Of a DNA stretch of 64,000 nt, positions 38,157 to 49,615 are shown one piece after another (the stretch's first letter is position 1; every line of letters begins with the position of its first letter). The stretch spans positions 19,522,812 to 19,586,811 of the forward strand of contig NC_066586.1 of assembly GCF_905475345.1 (NCBI RefSeq), given 5' to 3'. The DNA is from Vespula vulgaris (taxonomy: Eukaryota; Arthropoda; Insecta; Hymenoptera; Vespidae). The notes under the pieces were generated by a model. It was not told the origin of the DNA. It was given only the letters and a program-made list of their open reading frames with translations, and ran no database searches. Both the position numbers and the translations under genes were made by a program.

Positions 38157-41100
38157 ATGAACGATTCGTGGTCGTCGTATGAGGATCTCGAGGAATGGTC
38201 GTCTATGTTAAACGCTACCTTTTGGATCGACAAAAACGAAACCTACAGCGAAAACGATGGTACGAGTTTCAAGCACGATTTTCTTCGTAAAATAAAAGAA
38301 AACAAATAACTCGACGGGAGAACAGACGAGAGAACCTTTGCTTATTTAAGGCGTATTCTTTATGGAATGTGATTTTTTATGTTTCCATTTCATCGAATAT
38401 AAAATTCCATGTAATATATTTCGAGAAATAAGCTCGAAAGCACCGAGAAAAACACAAATGTCGCTTTTCTTCGAGAACAGATGTTTCGATACGATCAATT
38501 CGTATCCGATTCTTTGGTAATGGATGAGAGGCTTTGGTGACGGATATATAGATACCGGGTGTAACAAATGAGCGCATTCGAACTCTAGCAAAAAAAAAAA
38601 ATACGTCAAAAAGATCCAATTTAATGCTATTTAACCAATTAACGAAGTTATCGGAAAAATAGTGAACTATCATTTGACTTTATTTCTCAACTTCATTTAA
38701 TTTTTACTAAGATTGCGAAATAAAGAGATTCCGATCTTCGATATATTTATAACGATCTCCTCTATCATCCTCCGATGTTCCAATGCGTTCATTTAGATAA
38801 AATTAAGAAAAACAATTAAAAAATTAAGATCAGACAACTTCAAAGTAGTCATTTCAATTAAAATTTGATATGGGCTCACGAAACTCGGAAGGTATTTAAA
38901 AAAAATTCCTTAAGTCGAAGATAGCTGGCACGTATCTTTGGTAGAAAGGTTCATAAAATGGGACGGAGGAATAAAGCGTGGGTATATGCATATGTATGTA
39001 TTATATAAGCGTCTTATGAGCAAATGATATTGAATCTTTTAGCATAACGAAAACATAAAAGATATTTCGAGCAAAATACTCTTTTGAAGAGGAAAAGAGT
39101 TGAGTAAACTTATCTTATAAGTTATTCAATGGGTATGTATTTAAATGAACTTCTGATAAAAATACGAAACTATTGAGTACTCGAATTGTGTGGGCTCGAA
39201 TTTGACCTTACATTTGTGCACATTACTTTATTCATTTTTAGAAGATCTATACGATGTGCCGACTAGCGTGACGGTTATCCTCAGTATTTGTTACGGAAGT
39301 ATATCGGTGCTAGCGATCGTCGGAAATTCTCTTGTAATGTGGATCGTCACGACAACAAGGCGAATGCAGAACATGACAAATTTCTTCATCGCCAATCTCG
39401 CCTTAGCTGACATTATTATTGGTCTCTTCGTCATTCCATTTCAGGTAGTTAACATATTCTATTTATATATTTTACATACTTGATATCGTTCTTCACATTC
39501 TTCTTTCTTCCAAGTTCCAAGCAGCCTTGCTGCAGAGGTGGAACCTTCCGCACTTTATGTGCGCCTTCTGTCCCTTCGTCCGTGTACTTTGCGTGAACGT
39601 ATCGGTATTCACGCTCACAGCAATCGCGGTCGATAGACATCGTGCCATTCTCAAACCACTCAGGTGAGATATTGTCAAAACTAATCTTCTGATGTACAAA
39701 CATCTATTGTCAACAATAGATCATTGTACATCAGAAACGATTAACATCTACGAGTGTGTCATCTTTGAAAAATTCTTTATTTTCTTAACAAATGCCTGTA
39801 TTAATCTTTTATTTTTTATATAAAATTGATGCTTTAAATAATTTTATATCAAGATTAAAGCGACTTTAAATGTACTTTCAAATATAATACAAAAAAGAGA
39901 CAGAGACGAATAAAAAATATGTAAAAAGGTAGGTATTACGAGAAAATAGGACACAATATCGTTTTACGCTCAAAGTTTCTTTTCATCTTGAGAAAATGAC
40001 GTTCCAGGAGAACGTGGATATCGATTTATAAAAGATTTATATACATAACCAACAGAGTTATTGATAAAACTAAATAAAGTCCAAAGCTATGTTGAGAAAT
40101 CGACTGTGCAAAACTCGGTTATCTCGTTGTTAAACTCGTTAGGGTGATGCACTCGATCGTGTCGTGAAAATTAAACAAAGTTCGCTAGGAGGGTAATACG
40201 TAGGTAATCTCGTTTACATCAATGACTGTCTCAAAAAATATTTTTACGAATACACATAACTTTGACATTTCTTCTCTTCGCTATTTTATTATAAAGAAGA
40301 AACAAAAAGAAGATTTAAATAAACATTACGTATGCAACAAAATGAAAAATTTATTTATGTTTGACGTTTTCAAAATGTAAGTCTTTTTTATCTCAAGATA
40401 TTAATTATATTTACAGCGCTAGTCCGACGAAGCTGAGAGCAAGAATCATCGTAGCGGGAATCTGGATGCTGGCTACAGCTTTAGCGACACCAATGGCACT
40501 TGCGCTCAGGGTGATTATGATACCAGAAAAAATGACTAGTAAGAGAATTCTTCATTTTACTTTTATTTTCTTGATTGCGAATTAACCAGATTAACGCGAA
40601 CATCGATCTGTGATTCTCAAGTTTTAAAATCGAATGCCTCGAAATGATAACAAACGTTGATGCTCCGACCGGCCTCGATAAAATCGCAGTGCTTCACTCG
40701 ATTTAGGTTGCAGATGATTTTTCTTTAACGCTCGCTGTAAACTCTTAATCGGTCTCGTGGAAATGCACCGAGATATCGCGACATGAAAGGTAACGTAAAT
40801 GTCCTGAAAAAACAATTCATAAGGAATCCCAACGGTATCATTCGCTGACCACCATTCCGCGCTACATATACGTTCTTGTTTATTTGTATTCCATTCTAAT
40901 TTTAAATTTATTTTTCCCCATGGGTTAACGAGAGTCCATCTGGCATTGAATACATACGATTCCCTCTTCCTAACAATAACATCCGGACTATCGATCTAGT
41001 ATACGAGCTAATTTATAGCTAATGAACAATCAGAACGTTATTTTCTATCGATTCGACTACAGTAATACAAAAGGATGATCACGGAAATTGTCATGGAAAA

Positions 41101-41836
41101 AAAACAAATTGGATATCGAGTACACTCTTCGTTCATAATAACTTTCTACTAATCCAACCAATTTACGAGAGGACAATCGATCACTACTCGAGTCCTCGAA
41201 CAACCTCAAAGAGACTAAGTACATATGTACATTACTATTGCGGTGTTCTCGTTCGATTTATCGACGAATCTCTTGTAGAAAGTGCCGAGAGAGACTTTTC
41301 CATGGATGTACAAAGGACAAATCGATCTGGAATTACGAATTTATAATGTTTAACTTCGTCAAAGTTTACAAGAGACCAGAATACAGTGCATGGCATACTT
41401 AGAATTACTACAATGGATAATGAAGGTTGCAAGCGCATTAGGTTCTTGAACAGAAGAGAATGCGGGCGCATTAGGAGAACAGGTCGATTTTCTCTATACG
41501 TTGATATTTGGAATTGTGCTAAATTAGAAGACTGCTAGGAATCGGTAGTATCGAGTACGTCCTTCTCATTTTCCGATAAAAATGAACAAATAAAAAAGAA
41601 AACTCAAATATTTGATTGAACTTTTAAAAATGTTCATCTCGTAATTCCCAGATAACCGTCTCATAAAAAAATAGTATTTTTTCCATCCACGTAGCATCTA
41701 TTAGAAAGAGAAGTGTGTGCCACGAATATCGCTCATAAAAATTGACTCCACCTTTTATGAGTAAAAGACGTCAACGAATCTACATACATACCGCGCCTTT
41801 CTTCTCTTTTTTTTAGCTATTTTTCTTTCTCTCTCC

Positions 41837-41896
<60 letters not shown>

Positions 41897-44095
41897 CTGG
41901 CTATCTATCTCTATTTCTGTCTCTATCTCTATCTCTATCTATCTATATATTTATCTCTACTTTATTTATCAAGTACTCTTTTAATTATGTTGTTTTTAAT
42001 TATGAGCAAGACTGTTTAACTGTATCAAGACTGTTTCATATCAATTCATAAATTTTTAATAAAAAGAGCAAAAAAGAGAAAGAGAGATAATAAAAGAAAG
42101 GGAGAAAAATAACAGGAGGGCGAGAGAAATGATAAGAGAGAGATAGACAGAAAATAAATTCGATTGAAATTATGTTTTAGACAGCTCCAACTTACAATGG
42201 AATAAATAACATACGCAGGATATAATACAAGTAATGCGTAAAAAAGAATAACGCAAGGAAGAGTTTGACAGGTAGTCTATAATACTGATAAAGTATCGCA
42301 TTGCGTAACAAGATCGTGACGTCCTTAAAAGCCCATTTAAAGGTATCGAGTTGGCCCTAATATCATTGTAATAGGCACCGCAAAAGATCATGGTCTCCCT
42401 GCGTATCACATTGTCACTTCCGCAAGTCCTTTTTTTAAGACAAAATCATATCCGAATGAATCTATCTCGAAAACGCAGTAGGCCTGTACATTTCAATAAG
42501 ATTTCGTAAGATTACTATCTATCTTCTAACGGACGGTAGCTATATTTCGAAAGATAGCCAATCTTAAATCGATCAAAAAAAAATATGAATAAGAATGATA
42601 AATAATAAATCGATATTTTATTTATTTGAATATTTTCAGGTGGACGCTATCACTTGAAACCGTTCTGCCATAATGAAAACATGTCAGAAAATTCGATGCT
42701 AACGTATCGAGCGTTACTGGTTTTCTTACAATACATGACGCCTCTTTCAATAATATCCGTCGTGTACGCTAGAATGGCTAGAACACTTTGGGGCAGTAGA
42801 GCACCTGGAAATGCAGAAGATTCGCGTGATGCTGCTTTTATGAAAAATAAAAAAAAGGTATGTTTTTGTACGTATGTTTGTATTACAAACTGAAATTTTG
42901 ATACAAAATGAAATATCGAGTATCTTGAAAATTCTCGATACTATATAATTAATTTGTTCATTTATCGCATTAATTTGTCGAGTATCGCGCCTAAAAATAG
43001 ATAACGCCCCATACTTTGTCGATAATATCGCTCTTGAGTAACATATGATGAAAACACTTTTTTATATTTCTGATGATAAGAAAGATTTGCTACATTATCG
43101 ATATAACGTGGAACGTTACCGACCGCTAATTTATGATTAACAAAGGAAAAATAAAAAAATGTAATTTTTTTTCATAAAAAATTTTTTTCTAATAAACGCA
43201 GGTTATCAAAATGTTGGTAATTGTCGTCGTATTATTCGCGATATGCTGGTTACCGATACAATCGTACAACGTACTGCAATACACTTATTCCGAAATAAAT
43301 CAGTGAGTAAATTTTTTTATCAAATCTTTCCAAACACCAACCGTAAACAAAACTTCATTAATTTTTATAACATACGCGGATACATATCTTTTTCATAAAA
43401 TATAGTTTATTTCAGGTATCAATATATAAATATTATATGGTTCTGTTGCGATTGGCTAGCCATGTCAAATAGTTGCTGCAATCCATTCGTTTATGGTATA
43501 TACAATGTAAGCCATTAATCCTAATTTTCATTATAGATAATAAATTATGGAAATGGCCGTTATCATTATTTCCAAATTTTTACAGGAAAAATTCAAGCGG
43601 GAATTTCAACAGAGATGCCCATTTCGACCTCGAAAATTGTCAATCAGTCCACCAACCGACAGTATAGATCTCGACAAGACGCAAAGTACACGAACATCCA
43701 TTAGGTACATTCTCAGGTGCTTTTCTCATATTATAAAATCTCGTTACTATTATAAAAAAATGTTCAGTTGAAAAGGCAGGATTTTTTCAGGAAATATTAA
43801 TTTAATAATCGTTGAATTATTATCCAGATATGATTGGCGACGGACGGGTTCCAGTGGTTATCCCTCTTTCTATAGAGGTGTACCAATGCGAGAATCATCC
43901 AAAATATCTATTAACGGCAACAACGAATCTATTTCTCGACAAAAAAGTACATCAACGCGTTGGACTCGTAACGAACAAAAAAATCAATATTGTCCTGATC
44001 AGAGGTCACCAAATAAAGCAGCGGAACTCTACGTTTTTTCCTCCGGCAGACACAAGCGTACGAAAAGTATCGGCACAGAAGAATTGTGTCTTTAA
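38157..44095 (+). CDS. Lkr: Leucokinin receptor (rhodopsin-class GPCR)
   Basis: Nine coding exons are inferred: 38157-38259, 39242-39444, 39515-39663, 40417-40538, 42640-42857, 43202-43302, 43416-43506, 43586-43704 and 43828-44095. All junctions are in phase and give 457 residues. The N-terminus has likely N-glycosylation sites (NDS, NAT, NET). TM1 and TM2 hold GNSLVMW and NLALADIIIGL. Exon 3 has FQAALLQRWNLPHFMC and the DRH variant of DRY at 142-144. ECL2/TM5 follows; the third loop has WGSRAPGNAEDSRD and KNKKKVIKML. CWLP is at 280-283, WFCCDWLAMSNSCCNPFVYG ends TM7 with NPxxY at 321-325, and then KFKREF. These motifs match the insect leucokinin receptor, which couples to calcium signalling and controls diuresis, feeding and related behaviour. 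Related neuropeptide receptors (SIFamide, RYamide) fit less well. The coding start follows an acceptor-like CCTTTGCAG, so a 5' UTR intron is likely. Confidence 0.9.
39687..39736 (+). repeat. Near-perfect 24-bp inverted repeat beside an Lkr splice donor
   Basis: TTCTGATGTACAA begins the left arm (39687-39710), whose complement forms the right arm (39713-39736). Only two adjacent positions are unpaired and just 2 nt separate the arms. It begins 23 nt after the exon 3 donor (GTGAGA at 39664), so in pre-mRNA it would form a stem close to the 5' splice site. It could also be a tiny transposon footprint. Function is unknown. Confidence 0.65.
41826..41943. repeat. (CT)n/(CTAT)n microsatellite in Lkr intron 4
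   Basis: CT repeat passing into CTAT-rich repeat, inside the 2.1-kb intron between Lkr exons 4 and 5. The rest of that intron shows no other feature. Confidence 0.9.
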
Positions 44096-44968
44096 TATAA
44101 AATAATCATAGAGATCTTAGCGTCCACGAAATAACTTTAGATTGATCCTGTTCAGCATACTATTATAAAACTGATCGAAACGAATCTAAGATGAATTTCG
44201 TCAAAGATCTATATTCGAAGTTCGCATTGTCATAGCTCGTTAAAAATAATATAACGAAGCATTCCTTTTGATTATTCCAAGTGGAAGTTAAACTACTTTT
44301 ATTATTTAAGGAAATTTTACAAATTTTATTTGAAATTTTAAAATAAGTCATCTTTAAAACAAGTCATATATAAGATAAATTTGCAAATATTTTATACTTA
44401 TATTATATTAAATAGCTTTTTCAAATGTAAACTGAGCCAAATATTTTCTATAAATATAATAACATGAAATGACATAAAATATTGGAACACCGTATTGCAA
44501 TATAAATTACATTCATAAATAAATTCTAGATTATAATTTTTCAAAGCACATGATCTTAATGTAAAATAATAAAAAACAGGGTAATATTGATTTTAATAAA
44601 TGGTATAAAATGCAAATAAATTTCATGGATATCAATCATGAATATCAACGAGAATCAGATTATACATGTACTAGTACTAATAATGAGCGGATAGAATGTA
44701 AACATAAAAATAAATTAAATAAGTGGTACGCTACTAAAGTATTTCTAAACTATTTCTAGTCAATAAATGTACAGAAAAATAAAACTAATAAAATCAAACA
44801 GATTTTTAAAAGTCCTTTCTACAAACTCAAACGTAGAAACACTCTATTATTTTATACTTGTATATATCACCTATTGAAAAGTATAACTATATCATTTATA
44901 AATATATATTAAAAATACAACAAATCATAATTTCATGTGGTCATAAAATTTAAATATAAATATCCATT
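44096..44968. other. Intergenic region between convergent Lkr and aveugle
   Basis: AT-rich DNA of about 870 bp between two stop codons, presumably both 3' UTRs. Several AATAAA hexamers occur on the plus strand (for example near 44517). No coding frame is supported. Confidence 0.6.
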
Positions 44969-45488
44969 TTAATCAAAATTTACATTGTTGCGACGCTCTA
45001 TGTCCCTAATTTCTAACATGTCAGTCTTAAGATGCAGCTTCATAATCTCTCTCCATATATCCATTCTATGTTGCTCATTGTCAATTCCAAGTCTTAGTAA
45101 AATATTTTCATTTATTCTTAAAAGTACTCTTCCGGTAATATCATGCTTTGGAAAAAGATAAGAATAAATAAGAAAAATTAAAATATATATATTTTATTAT
45201 ACCATCTTTTTCCAACAAAAACTATATTATACTTACATAAAGAAATTTTTCATGATATAATTGATAATAGTCACTGCAATGTCTCCGTAACCACTTCTGG
45301 ACATCTAAAACATTCCATAAATATACTGGTCTAGGTCGAGCTGTTTTAATCTAAAATAAAATATAAATATATATTAGTACATTATAATATAAATAAGTCC
45401 AAATTTTGTTGTGTAACATAACTATAAACATTAATTAACTTAAATTTACTTTTGGCTTATTTGTAGAATTAACAGTTTCTTCTACCAT
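44969..45488 (-). CDS. ave: Aveugle/hyphen, SAM-domain protein
   Basis: Three minus-strand exons, 45488-45450, 45350-45237 and 45145-44969, give 109 residues. The start MVEETVNSTNKPK is followed by a SAM domain from about residue 20: VYLWNVLDVQKWLRRHC, then HDITGRVLLRINENILLRLG, then IWREIMKLHLKTDMLEIRD near the C-terminus. The size and these segments match Drosophila Aveugle (vertebrate SAMD10/12-like), which bridges CNK and KSR in the Ras-Raf-MAPK pathway in the cytoplasm. It is convergent with Lkr and divergent from RpS26. Confidence 0.9.
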
Positions 45489-46187
45489 TGTAATAATAAA
45501 ACATTAATTTTTGCTCAACGATTTAATTCATCCATTCCATAAATAAATGAAAGAAATTTTTAAAAATATCCACATCTATCATAATTTTATTTTGTTAATT
45601 TAAAAAAAAATAAATAATCCTCAATTAATCAAAAATATTTTATAGTGATTGATTTTAACTAATAACCATAGATTAAACTCAATCGAACTTCAAAGATTAG
45701 CATCTTTCCATTTGCTTATACTGTTAAATATCTAGTGTAATATAACACTAGATAAATCATCACAATATAAATCTAGTGTAAAAGCTGATGCTGTTATTAA
45801 AACGGAAGAAAATGCAAATTAACTTAAGCTTAACTTTATAAGTGGAAAACTTGTAATTTTTTCATATTTATAATATTAAAATTACAAAATGAATATAATT
45901 ATTTTTCACTCTAACATTAAATGTAATAGTGATTTTTTAGTCGTTAAGTTGCTCATTGAATATTTCAATTTATAATTATTTTTATGTTTAATTACATCTT
46001 TTCATTTTTATGTAAAAAAAACGACGACTGCAAAAGTAATTATAAGACTATATAATATTATTTCATTCAAGAGAACATAGAAAACGTGAATATCGTTTTA
46101 AATAATTTGTAAGAAACTAGTTAACCGGAAGTAAACTTTCTCTTGACTCATTCACAGACTACATCAGTTTCATGTGCTATTTCCGAT
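45489..46187. promoter_or_regulatory. Shared divergent promoter region of aveugle and RpS26
   Basis: About 700 bp of AT-rich DNA between the aveugle start codon and the RpS26 TOP start. No TATA box stands out for either gene. Sharing of elements is inferred from the head-to-head arrangement. Confidence 0.4.
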
Positions 46188-46197
46188 CTTTCCCTCT
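46187..46197 (+). promoter_or_regulatory. TCT initiator / 5' TOP of RpS26
   Basis: TCTTTCCCTCT, with the expected start at C46188, is the polypyrimidine initiator used by ribosomal-protein genes. It gives a 27-nt leader before the ATG and a transcript with a terminal oligopyrimidine tract, the mark of TOR-controlled translation. Established for the gene class; the exact start is inferred. Confidence 0.6.
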
Positions 46198-46214
46198 GTG
46201 ACTGTTGAAGCAAA

Positions 46215-47099
46215 ATGGTTAGTGTTGTATTTATCATATAAAATTTTATAAAATTATTATCTCTTTAAGAGATTTTTAAAGATTAAAGTTTCTTCAGCAT
46301 TCGTAGATGCTAAATAAAATCTGAAAATATTTTTACTTTATCCGACATATCATTTCGTAAAAAAAAAACATAAATCAAACCATGTGGTTTTTACATTAAA
46401 TCTGTCATAATTTAATAATATATTTCCCATACAACAATTTTTTAAATAAAATTAATTCTAATATAAAATTGAATAAAAATAGATATTTTAATCATAAGTA
46501 TAAGATCGTTGAACCTATATTGATGTAAACACCTAACCTTCATTAGAACAAAAACATTAAGAACACTAAACAATAATGTATCAAATATTTTATCTTTACA
46601 GACTTGCAAACGCAGAAACGGTGGACGTGCCAAGCATGGCCGTGGCCATGTAAATCCTGTACGCTGTACTAATTGTGCACGATGCGTGCCAAAAGATAAA
46701 GCAATCAAAAAGTTTGTCATTCGCAATATTGTAGAAGCAGCTGCTGTAAGGGATATAACAGAAGCCAGTCAATATCCATCTTATCAACTTCCCAAACTTT
46801 ATGCGAAGTTACATTATTGTGTCTCTTGTGCTATTCACTCCAAAGTGGTCCGTAATAGATCTAAGGAAGCTAGACGTATTAGGACACCTCCTGTACGGAA
46901 TTTCCCAAGGGTAATTATAAGATTATTAGATTTTATTTAAATAAAAAATAGAATAGTTACTAGTCATTAATTATTAATATATTATTGATATAATTATCTT
47001 AGACAAATAGTTTAAAATCATCTATTAATTATTTGACAGTTGTTAAAAAGTATCTTTAATTTTTAGGATTTACGCCAAGGACAGCAAAACAGAAAATAA
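46215..47099 (+). CDS. RpS26: 40S ribosomal protein S26 (eS26)
   Basis: Exons 46215-46217 (the ATG alone), 46602-46910 and 47067-47099 give 114 residues, the family's usual length. After Met come TCKRRNGGRAKHGRGHV, CTNCARCVPKDKAIKKF, the zinc-binding Cys pairs (CxxC near residues 23-26, then YCVSCAIHSKVV), RRIRTPPVRNFPR and a short Gln-rich end. The product is a core part of the small ribosomal subunit near the mRNA exit channel. The intron directly after the start codon is common in ribosomal-protein genes. An AATAAA lies at 47121. Confidence 0.97.
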
Positions 47100-47550
47100 G
47101 TTTTCTATGTAAGAATTTAAAATAAAAATAAATATGACAAAATCAATCAGATAAAAATCCACACATTTTATTTGCCCTATACTTTATAAATTACAGAATA
47201 AATATATACTTTATTGCTTTTCAAGAATATGTCCATGTTAACACACAATAGAAGAGTAAAGTATAGATAGGCAAAAATACAATCATTTTTTAAAACCATA
47301 ATTAACTTTGTGATGTGAAGAAGCAAATTAAGCATGTTATTTTATCATTAATTTTTTATACTAATAAATATTTTAGAAATTTTAAATTTGGCAACAAATT
47401 TAGAAATAAAACGATATAGTTTTACTTTCATTACTTACAGAATAAAACACAAGCTATATATAATTTTAATTTTTAAAGCTAATAAATTTTGTGATTCAAA
47501 TTAAATTAATGTACAATTAACAACAGTTGAGAAATACATTAAATAAGAAA
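47100..47550. other. Intergenic region between convergent RpS26 and PCNP
   Basis: About 450 bp of AT-rich sequence, holding the RpS26 polyadenylation signal (AATAAA at 47121) and the PCNP 3' UTR. Nothing else seen. Confidence 0.6.
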
Positions 47551-48678
47551 TCATTTATTAGCTTCTTCCATTGCTTTCTTCAATGTTTTTTCAAATATCT
47601 TTTTTGAGTCACAAAAACCTTGTTTTGTTTTCCCAAATGAATTTGGTCCTGCAGAGGTAGGTGTTTCTCGTCCAATATTTCGCATTCTCATCCTAGCTTC
47701 TGCTGGCATTTCTTCTGGCTCATCCTCTTCGTCTGCATTAAATACAGATGCTACTGTAGGTCTTTGTACTACAGTAGTTTTTGTGGCAGAATTCTAAAAA
47801 TGTAATCATTTATATATTACATCATATACACCATACATAAATGATATACTTACAGATACAGAACCCAATTTAATCTGAATTCCCTTTTTCTGATCAGCAC
47901 CAGTTTGTCTTTTTCCAAACCCAAATGCAAGTTTCTGTTTCTTGACGTCACCATGGCCAAAGTTGCCAGATTCACAATGGTCATCTGATCTTAGCGGTGA
48001 ACGATCCCTTCCTCTGCTGTCCCCTCTGGTGTCCTCTGCTCTGTAGACACTTGACCCTGACAACGTCAAACACTGGCAAAGTTCAGATCAAGTTAAACAA
48101 CTTTGATTATTTAGCCAGAAATCTTTATGCAACATGCTTAGTACAACTTTCTTGTCCTATAAATAATGTAATATAAATTATTCCTATCATCAAAAACAAA
48201 TTAATCTATAAAAATTTATCAAATTCAAAATTATGTTTTTATTATACAACCTATCAAATATGTCAAGAATTGTTTTATTGTCAGCTATAAATCTTATTTA
48301 TTCATAATATTACGTTGTTACTTCATCAATATATAGATACAAGACGGTCTAATTTGTACGATAAATCTACGTAAATGTCGTAAATGTCAAGCATCGATTA
48401 AATCAAATCTTTTCATTTTTTATGTATTACCAAAGTAAAATTTCTTTTATAGAGGTGCTAAGTCGATCAAAAATAAGAAAACTTATTTTGGCACGCAAAG
48501 CTCACGGTGGTCAATCATCTAATGCTATATTCTAATAACGTAGTTCTGAATGTAAAATTCAAGTACTTCTTACCAATAACATGGAATACAACTAGTTATA
48601 TCCAACTTAAATAGTAGAATTATAAATAAAATGAATAAAACCTTTTCTATATTCGTCCCCAGGATTCCTCTTAGACAT
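47551..48678 (-). CDS. Pcnp: PEST proteolytic signal-containing nuclear protein
   Basis: Exons are inferred as 48678-48642, 48056-47854 and 47793-47551, giving 160 residues. After the start MSKRNPGDEYRK there is a charged, disordered part, then KKQKLAFGFGKRQ and GIQIKLGS. The conserved C-terminal block is ASVFNADEEDEPEEMPAEAR, then MRMRNIGRETPTSAGPNSFG, ending in an acidic/Lys-rich tail. These match animal PCNP, a small nuclear PEST protein linked to ubiquitin-dependent turnover and the cell cycle. The last exon is certain. The first junction is less so: the donor is a weak GTTTTA, and the acceptor (TTGTCAG before 48056) was chosen because it alone keeps the phase. Confidence 0.85.
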
Positions 48679-49615
48679 TTTTTAGCTTTCCTTGTTTCCG
48701 GAACGAGAACGATTGATCCAAAGTAACCTAAAAATCGTTACTGCAGTTACTTCGGTATAGATATAACAGAAACAGTCCTAGCAACATTAGAACAATCTGA
48801 AACTAGATTTCAAAATCCTCTAAATTTTATATTCAATAATTTAATTTAATAATGATTATATCTCCGAGATATTCAATAATATAATAATAATTATTTTTCT
48901 TTCATTAATTAGAATAGCTGTAATGAAAACTGCAATTACTTTTACGAAATATGATAAAATCTTGTAACGAGTCACCGATTGGTTGTTTAAAACGATGTTT
49001 CAGATAATATCGCTAATTCATCTATTTGAATACTAAATGTTACTATCCTTTCGCAAAATTTATTAAAAACAACACATTGCAATCAATTTCAAAATTACAA
49101 ATTAGAAATTTATGTAAAATAATACCATTTTCTGTTATATTTTAGAAATAATAAATATCTCTTCTTTAATTACCTCTACTAAAAATATAAATGACTACCG
49201 AAATTATTATTAGTACAAATATTTTTAAAAATTTGGAAATTTCTACATAGAAACGGAAATCACGATGAAAAAAGGAAATACAAGGAAATCAATATTCTGA
49301 AAAAAAATCTGAATTTTATTATTTATATCATTATAAAACTTCTCATAATTTCATAAATATTTCTCAAGAGAAGTATATTTAAATCATAACAGAGATAGTA
49401 AGTTCATATTTACTGAAATTATATTTTCCTATTGTGTATTACGACTATCCCATTTATTGCATGGATTTGGAATTGTTAATAACATTTATCATTAGAAGAC
49501 GATATACATTGGTGACACTTTTATATCAATGTATTTCATCTGAGCACTGAACTTGCTTAGTAAAGAATGTTCATTTAATTGTCTATACTGATACTTAAAT
49601 GTGTTTAACAATCAT
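48679..49615. other. Region between PCNP and ATP synthase alpha
   Basis: About 940 bp containing the PCNP promoter and 5' UTR and the ATP synthase alpha 3' UTR. An AATAAA in minus orientation lies at 49453-49458, about 160 nt after the ATP synthase stop codon. No additional gene is seen. Confidence 0.6.

Noticed and set aside
39190..39483. 97-codon frame starting upstream of Lkr exon 2
   Set aside because: Its first part is intron; the phase-correct acceptor at 39241 joins exon 2 to the N-terminal exon at 38157-38259.
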